Positions 18,749 through 22,210 of a stretch of 22,210 nucleotides of DNA are shown here, one piece after another (the first letter of the stretch is position 1; each line of letters opens with the position of its first letter). A program made the position numbers and the translations under genes. The DNA lies in NCBI GenBank assembly GCA_019155205.2, contig JAHNZQ020003149.1, positions 1,806,516-1,828,725 on the forward strand, written 5' to 3'. Origin of the DNA: Gracilaria vermiculophylla. Its lineage: Eukaryota; Rhodophyta; Florideophyceae; Gracilariales; Gracilariaceae. The notes beneath the pieces were generated by a model. The model was given only the letters and a program-made list of their open reading frames with translations, did not search any database and was not told where the DNA came from.

Positions 18749-19775
18749 ATGGCTCGAGGATCACCTCTTTCGCTCGCCAAACAGCTCGAAATAGTACAAT
18801 TGAAAGCTAACGGAAAACCGTATGCCGAATCTGGCCGAGATTTGAAACGTTATCCTGCCACATTTCTCCGTTTTCTTGAAAATCCAGCAAGATATGGAGA
18901 AAAAAATGTACAGGTCGTCCACACCTTCTCAGTCCTGCAGATAAGCGCGGTGTTAAACGGGAACTGTGTCGAGGAAAATTTTCGTGCAGGAATATTGCAA
19001 AAGACTTAAATCTCAATGTATCTTAACCAATAATATGGAGTGAAATTAATAAGAAAACTTTATTCAAGTATAAAAGAATGATGAAAACTGTCTTTCTAGA
19101 AGATCATCATAAGCAAAAAAGAATTTCTTGTTGTGCAAACATGGCGCACAGGAAAGAACAATGTAACACAGTCATATTTTCTGATGAAAAACGTTTTAAC
19201 TTGGATGGTCCAGATAGTTCTAAGTAATACTGGCATGATCTTCGAAAGAAGCATTCAGAATTATTTACAAGGCATTCTTGATGCGGTTCTGTACTGGTAT
19301 GGGCTGATATACCAAAACACGGAAAAACAGAAACTGCCTTCATTGCTGGAAATATGGACTCTGCAGGCTCCCAAGAAGTTTTTTATAACTACATGCTACA
19401 TTTTGGATATTTTGCACACGGAGAAAATATTTGTTTTTCAACAAGAGAATGCCCCGGTACAAAAATCTAAATTGATTTCAGACGGGCTACAAGAAGCAAA
19501 AATTCAGGTCATGGAATGCCCAGCGCGCTCACCGGACTTGAATTCCAATTAAAATCTACGGGATTTATTATTGAGAATAGATTATGGCCATCGTAGGCAG
19601 TTTAGCAATTTTTTGATTTAAAAAACTGTATTAAGAATAGCTGGGACAATATTTCAGTTTCGACAATTGATGGTTACATCAATTCAATGCCGAAACGCTG
19701 CATTAGCGTTATTCAGCAAAACGGTTGGAGAACTAGAAACGCTACATCAGCGTTATTCAGCAAAAACATTGAAAA
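18749..19775 (+). pseudogene. Tc1-type transposase pseudogene
   Basis: The ATG at 18749, about 50 bp after a TATA-like ATATAAG, opens MARGSPLSLAKQLEIVQLKA, a helix-turn-helix start typical of Tc1 transposases (ending RFLENPARYGEKN). A frameshift near 18910 leads to TGRPHLLSPADKR, with the GRP linker motif, then CRNIAKDLNLNVS and a stop near 19024. The DDE domain follows: VIFSDEKRFNLDGPD (first Asp), SVLVWADIPKHGKTETAFIA, and in another frame VFQQENAPVQKSK, where the second Asp has become Glu. In CPARSPDLNSN the next codon, normally the catalytic Glu, is TAA (19550-19552). The C-terminus (NSMPKRCISVIQQNGWRT) is in a third frame. It cannot be active. Confidence 0.88.
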
Positions 19776-19780
19776 ACTAG
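19693..19780 (+). repeat. 44-bp tandem duplication in the transposase 3' end
   Basis: Two adjacent 44-bp units (19693-19736, 19737-19780) each begin AAACGCT, contain CAGCGTTATTCAGCAAAA or a close variant, and end AACTAG. I count 37 of 44 matches. The first unit encodes the conserved end of the transposase. Confidence 0.8.
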
Positions 19781-19965
19781 TTACTGAGCCGCCAAAAGAG
19801 ACTTGAATATGATAAAGGTGTTATGTGTTTGAAACGGTTTTTGGACATAAAAGCAACTGACGGGCAATATATATCAAGTCAAACAAACACATATTTTTTA
19901 AATATTATAGTATCTTAAACCCAGAACTCTGTGTCAGAAATAAAATCGAAACGGACAAAAACATT

Positions 19966-20235
19966 CTTTTTCTAAATGTTTACTTAAAAATACTGTTTTC
20001 ACATCCATTTGTATGATAAACACTTCAGGTTGTAGTGCTACCACCAGCATTGTGCATAAAGATTTCATGCGCATACATGTGGCTATGTGGCCTACGTGCC
20101 AAAAGTAATCATTCCCATATTTTTTTGATGGCTTTTCCACACAAGTATTTCTTTATGCATATTTTTTCGTGGTGCTTGCTTTCTGATTTTTTTTTCTTAA
20201 AAACCTTTTTTTTGTCGACGAATGAAAGTGGTTTT
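19966..20235 (-). pseudogene. Ty1/copia reverse transcriptase fragment
   Basis: On the minus strand, reading from about 20235 down, FLRKKNQKASTTKKYA leads past a stop into CVEKPSKKYGNDYF, then HIATCMRMKSLCTMLVVALQ and IIQMDVKTVFLSKHLEKE. This is the start of a copia RT: K-A-R-x-V-x-K-G-x-x-Q-x-x-G-x-D-Y, then P-V-x-R-x-x-S-x-R, then Q-M-D-V-K-T-A-F-L-x-x-x-L-E-E-E with the first catalytic Asp. The similarity stops after L-E-K-E at about 19966, within a few bases of the Tc1 right end, which suggests the Tc1 element inserted here. The YVDD part and the rest of pol were not recognised on the far side of the Tc1 element. Confidence 0.75.
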
Positions 20236-20239
20236 TTTC

Positions 20240-20465
20240 ATTAAACCACCATCCATACTTGTTCCCTGTGTGAAGAATTCATATTTTGATGGGGGTTATA
20301 GTCTTCTAGAATTCTTTTTGGGACGAAAATTCTAATAATATATACAGTTTGAATTGCATTGGCCTAAAAAGATCTTGGTAGAATTTAGAAAAGTAGCATC
20401 CATATATATATATATTTTTTCAGAAAATCTCTATAAACTGTTTTGCGGCAGCCTTTTTTAAAATC
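20240..20465. other. AT-rich stretch with (AT)7 microsatellite
   Basis: AT-rich sequence upstream (minus-strand sense) of the copia RT fragment; copia coding is not recognisable here. A run of seven AT units followed by six T lies at 20402-20421. Confidence 0.5.
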
Positions 20466-21432
20466 CGTTCTCACGCAAAACGTTCTTAAGAAAAACGTTT
20501 CTCCATTTGGTGAAATACAATAACCCAAGAAGGAAAGTACCACGAAGGATATCCGGAACCTCCCTCCTACGGGATGGTTCAGAAGCAGGGCCTTTCTTGG
20601 CCGAGGGAAACGAGCTGCGCTTAACTCTTAGGGCAAGCCGTTGCAACTGGTACAGGAGAAAAATAAATAGAGAAACCAGGGATCCGGCAAGTCATGTGAT
20701 TGAGGCAGTTTTCGTATGTGCAGTGAGATGTCCCTGTAATGTGTTGGGCTATCTTGGCGCGGCTGGCTAAAATATTGGGCGGGACGGGTATCGGAAAAGC
20801 CGCGTTGAGTAAGTGCCGGATGTAGCCCCAAAAGAGATAAACCAGAGGTCCAGTTGGGCTACCTTGGTACCAGGGAGAACCTGAACAAATGAAAGAATAG
20901 TCCAGACAATAGTTCTCGGTGTCACGGGTAGTTCACTTCCGTAGTTCACGGCGTACTTCTCCAAGATGGAAAGAGTACCAGCGTGAGGGACTCATTCAGA
21001 CCGGAGAACTCGCTTGGACACAATTTTCTCGGCTCGACAGCCGAAGTGCCGAAGTGCTACATACTGTAGCGCTTTGGCAAAAATGGCCGAAGAAGTTATA
21101 TAAATAAATGGCGATAATACTATACTATTTGTGCAAAAGAGGTGCCATCCGGCACGTATACTGTACCCCGCAAACCGCGGGTGGACGCCGCAAGCATGCG
21201 GGAAGGCCTTCAAGCGCGTGTGCTACGTCTCGCGGCAAGCACCGGGCAGGCTATGGGGGAGTCTACGGTGGGAACGGACGAGAATCATGTCCGCGATATT
21301 TACCGTCTTCATAAATATGATCTAACTGGAATCCGATGCATCTGCAAAGTCCCAAGAAACCCCTATAGGGAGGGCGATGCACTTCTTTTAGTTTTTCGAT
21401 TTTATACGTTCTTGTATCTTTTTTGTCCATGA
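20466..21432. other. GC-rich orphan block, no gene identified
   Basis: Composition rises sharply in GC compared with the sequence to the left. Short open frames occur on both strands (for example 20628-20964 on the minus strand and 20919-21107 and 21142-21432 on the plus strand), none recognisable. The plus-strand reading REGLQARVLRLAASTGQAMG (about 21196-21255) is helix-like. Because the block abuts the inverted LTR copy at 21433, it may be sequence into which that LTR inserted, or internal retroelement sequence not shared with the element at 3304-9604. Confidence 0.3.
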
Positions 21433-21960
21433 TGTGGTACTGTCAGTTCTCTTTTCGAGATAGTAGAGCACAATGTCCGTTAGAAGTTTTTGTTGACTCC
21501 AAAGGCGCGAGTTCCCATAGGTGGTCTCCGGTATTCTCTGTCACGAGCCGGGAGAATTCTTAAAGGGGATCCGCAAACAACGAGGGGAGGGGGAGCTTCG
21601 CTGGGCGGATAATGCTCCTTCAGGCGCTGCTAGGAGGCGACTAGGGGATCGGTGGCTTAGAACCCTTAAGATGATCGAGGAGAGTGGCCAACCGGAAAAG
21701 TAGGGGAGGACTGAAGGGTGCTTGGTTTACTTCCCCAGAAGTGAAGATCGACCGGCAAATTAAGCATCAAGCCGGGAGTCCGCTTCGGCAGGTCTCACTA
21801 CTGTATTAATTACCGGCATAAAATAACAAACATAAAAATAAACTTTACTGTCTTTCAAGGACTTTGTAGCGCACACGGGCCGAGTTATATACCACGCGAC
21901 TCAGGTAATAAAATACAAACCCTCCTTAGGGATATCCCGCCATAAAGCCACACCACCATA
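21433..21960 (-). repeat. LTR, copy 2 (inverted relative to 2471-2997)
   Basis: Read on the minus strand it begins TATGGTGG (from TGTGGTGG) and ends TACCACA. It matches the LTR at 2471-2997 over its whole length of 528 bp. A TATATAA box (plus 21885-21891) sits about 70 bp from the start, as expected for a promoter in a short U3. The sequences just outside differ from those beside copy 1, and no target-site duplication is visible, so it may be an old solo LTR or the end of an element lying elsewhere. Confidence 0.75.
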
Positions 21961-22210
21961 TTTCCTTAAGAGCCTCTATACTATCCATGATTGCACCAAT
22001 ATTCTTCTTATTTGTTTCCATAAATGGATTTCTTTGTCCTCTGTGCAGTTTGTGGCAAAAGCAATTTTCTTTGATTTTTGTTTGACACAATTTGAAACGT
22101 TTTTCTACTGCCAAATACTGCAGTTTTTAAAAACTTCTGGTTCTCTCTGATTCCAGCTGGTCCAGTTTTGAACGATAATTAAAGATTTTCTGATGTACAG
22201 GATAAGAATT
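21961..22210 (-). other. AT-rich coding-like sequence at the right edge
   Basis: The minus strand is open except for one stop near 22120, reading SKLDQLESERTRSF before the stop and VEKRFKLCQTKIKENCFCHK after it, then continuing to MDSIEALKEI, where it meets the LTR border at 21960. It is rich in Lys, Glu and Cys. No family was recognised. It may be part of an AT-rich element or gene broken by the LTR insertion. The other end lies beyond the window. Confidence 0.3.

Larger units (their letters stand above)
18509..19958 (+). mobile_element. Tc1-type DNA transposon with IR/DR ends (defective)
   Basis: The left end is TA followed by CAGTATGTTTCAAAATCATA (18507-18528), typical of Tc1 insertion at TA. 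The 19-bp motif GTTTCAAAATCATATCACG occurs at 18515-18533 and, identical, at 18628-18646. At the other side an inverted version occurs at 19818-19836 (16 of 19 bases) and a weaker one at about 19936-19953. The spacing between paired motifs is about 113 bp on the left and about 117 bp on the right, so the ends have the inverted-repeat/direct-repeat layout known from Tc1/mariner subgroups. The total of about 1450 bp is normal. The right terminus is eroded (13 of 22 bases match the left) and the flanking TA is lost. Confidence 0.8.

Noticed and set aside
1..22210. CRISPR array, bacterial operon, rRNA or tRNA genes
   Set aside because: No regularly spaced repeats, no ribosome-binding-site-linked gene series and no recognisable tRNA or rRNA sequence were seen on either strand.

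Overview
This window looks like a transposon graveyard from a eukaryotic nuclear genome. I see no bacterial operon, rRNA, tRNA or CRISPR array, and no gene I can defend as intact. Nearly every recognisable coding stretch belongs to a retrotransposon or DNA transposon and carries stop codons and frameshifts. The host cannot be named from the sequence. Two different chromodomain-bearing Ty3/gypsy lineages, a Ty1/copia remnant and a Tc1-type element together fit a fungus, protist or invertebrate, and I do not choose among them.

Layout. (1) 1-2470, plus strand: a very decayed Ty3/gypsy pol (protease-RT linker, RT with CLDD, RNase H, start of the integrase zinc finger), cut by the left edge of the window and broken off at 2470. 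(2) 2471-2997: a 527-bp LTR (TGTGG...CCACA). An inverted copy lies at 21433-21960. (3) 3304-9604, plus strand: a nearly full-length chromovirus-type Ty3/gypsy element (family A) with gag, protease, RT (YIDD), RNase H, integrase (D,D-35-E spacing kept), chromodomain and a polypurine tract, in the usual order. (4) 9605-12940: GC-rich sequence holding a degenerate coding-like block on the minus strand (about 9830-11560) that I cannot identify. (5) 12943-17376, minus strand: a second, AT-richer Ty3/gypsy element (family B), again gag-PR-RT-RH-INT-chromodomain, with a candidate 5' LTR at 17470-17682. (6) 17700-20465, AT-rich: a Tc1-type transposon (18509-19958) beside a Ty1/copia RT fragment on the minus strand (19966-20235). 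(7) 20470-21430: GC-rich orphan sequence. (8) 21433-21960: the inverted LTR copy. (9) 21961-22210: AT-rich, coding-like end of window.

How the parts relate. The copia fragment stops where the Tc1 right end begins. The older family-A pol stops where the LTR begins. Both patterns suggest nested insertion. GC-rich and AT-rich blocks alternate with sharp borders near 12945, 20465 and 21960. Decay of gag in family A is mostly by nonsense substitution within one reading frame over about 2 kb. The most open questions are the unidentified minus-strand block at 9830-11560 and why the PPT at 9604 is not followed by the LTR seen at 2471. I found no clear evidence of a new functional system.
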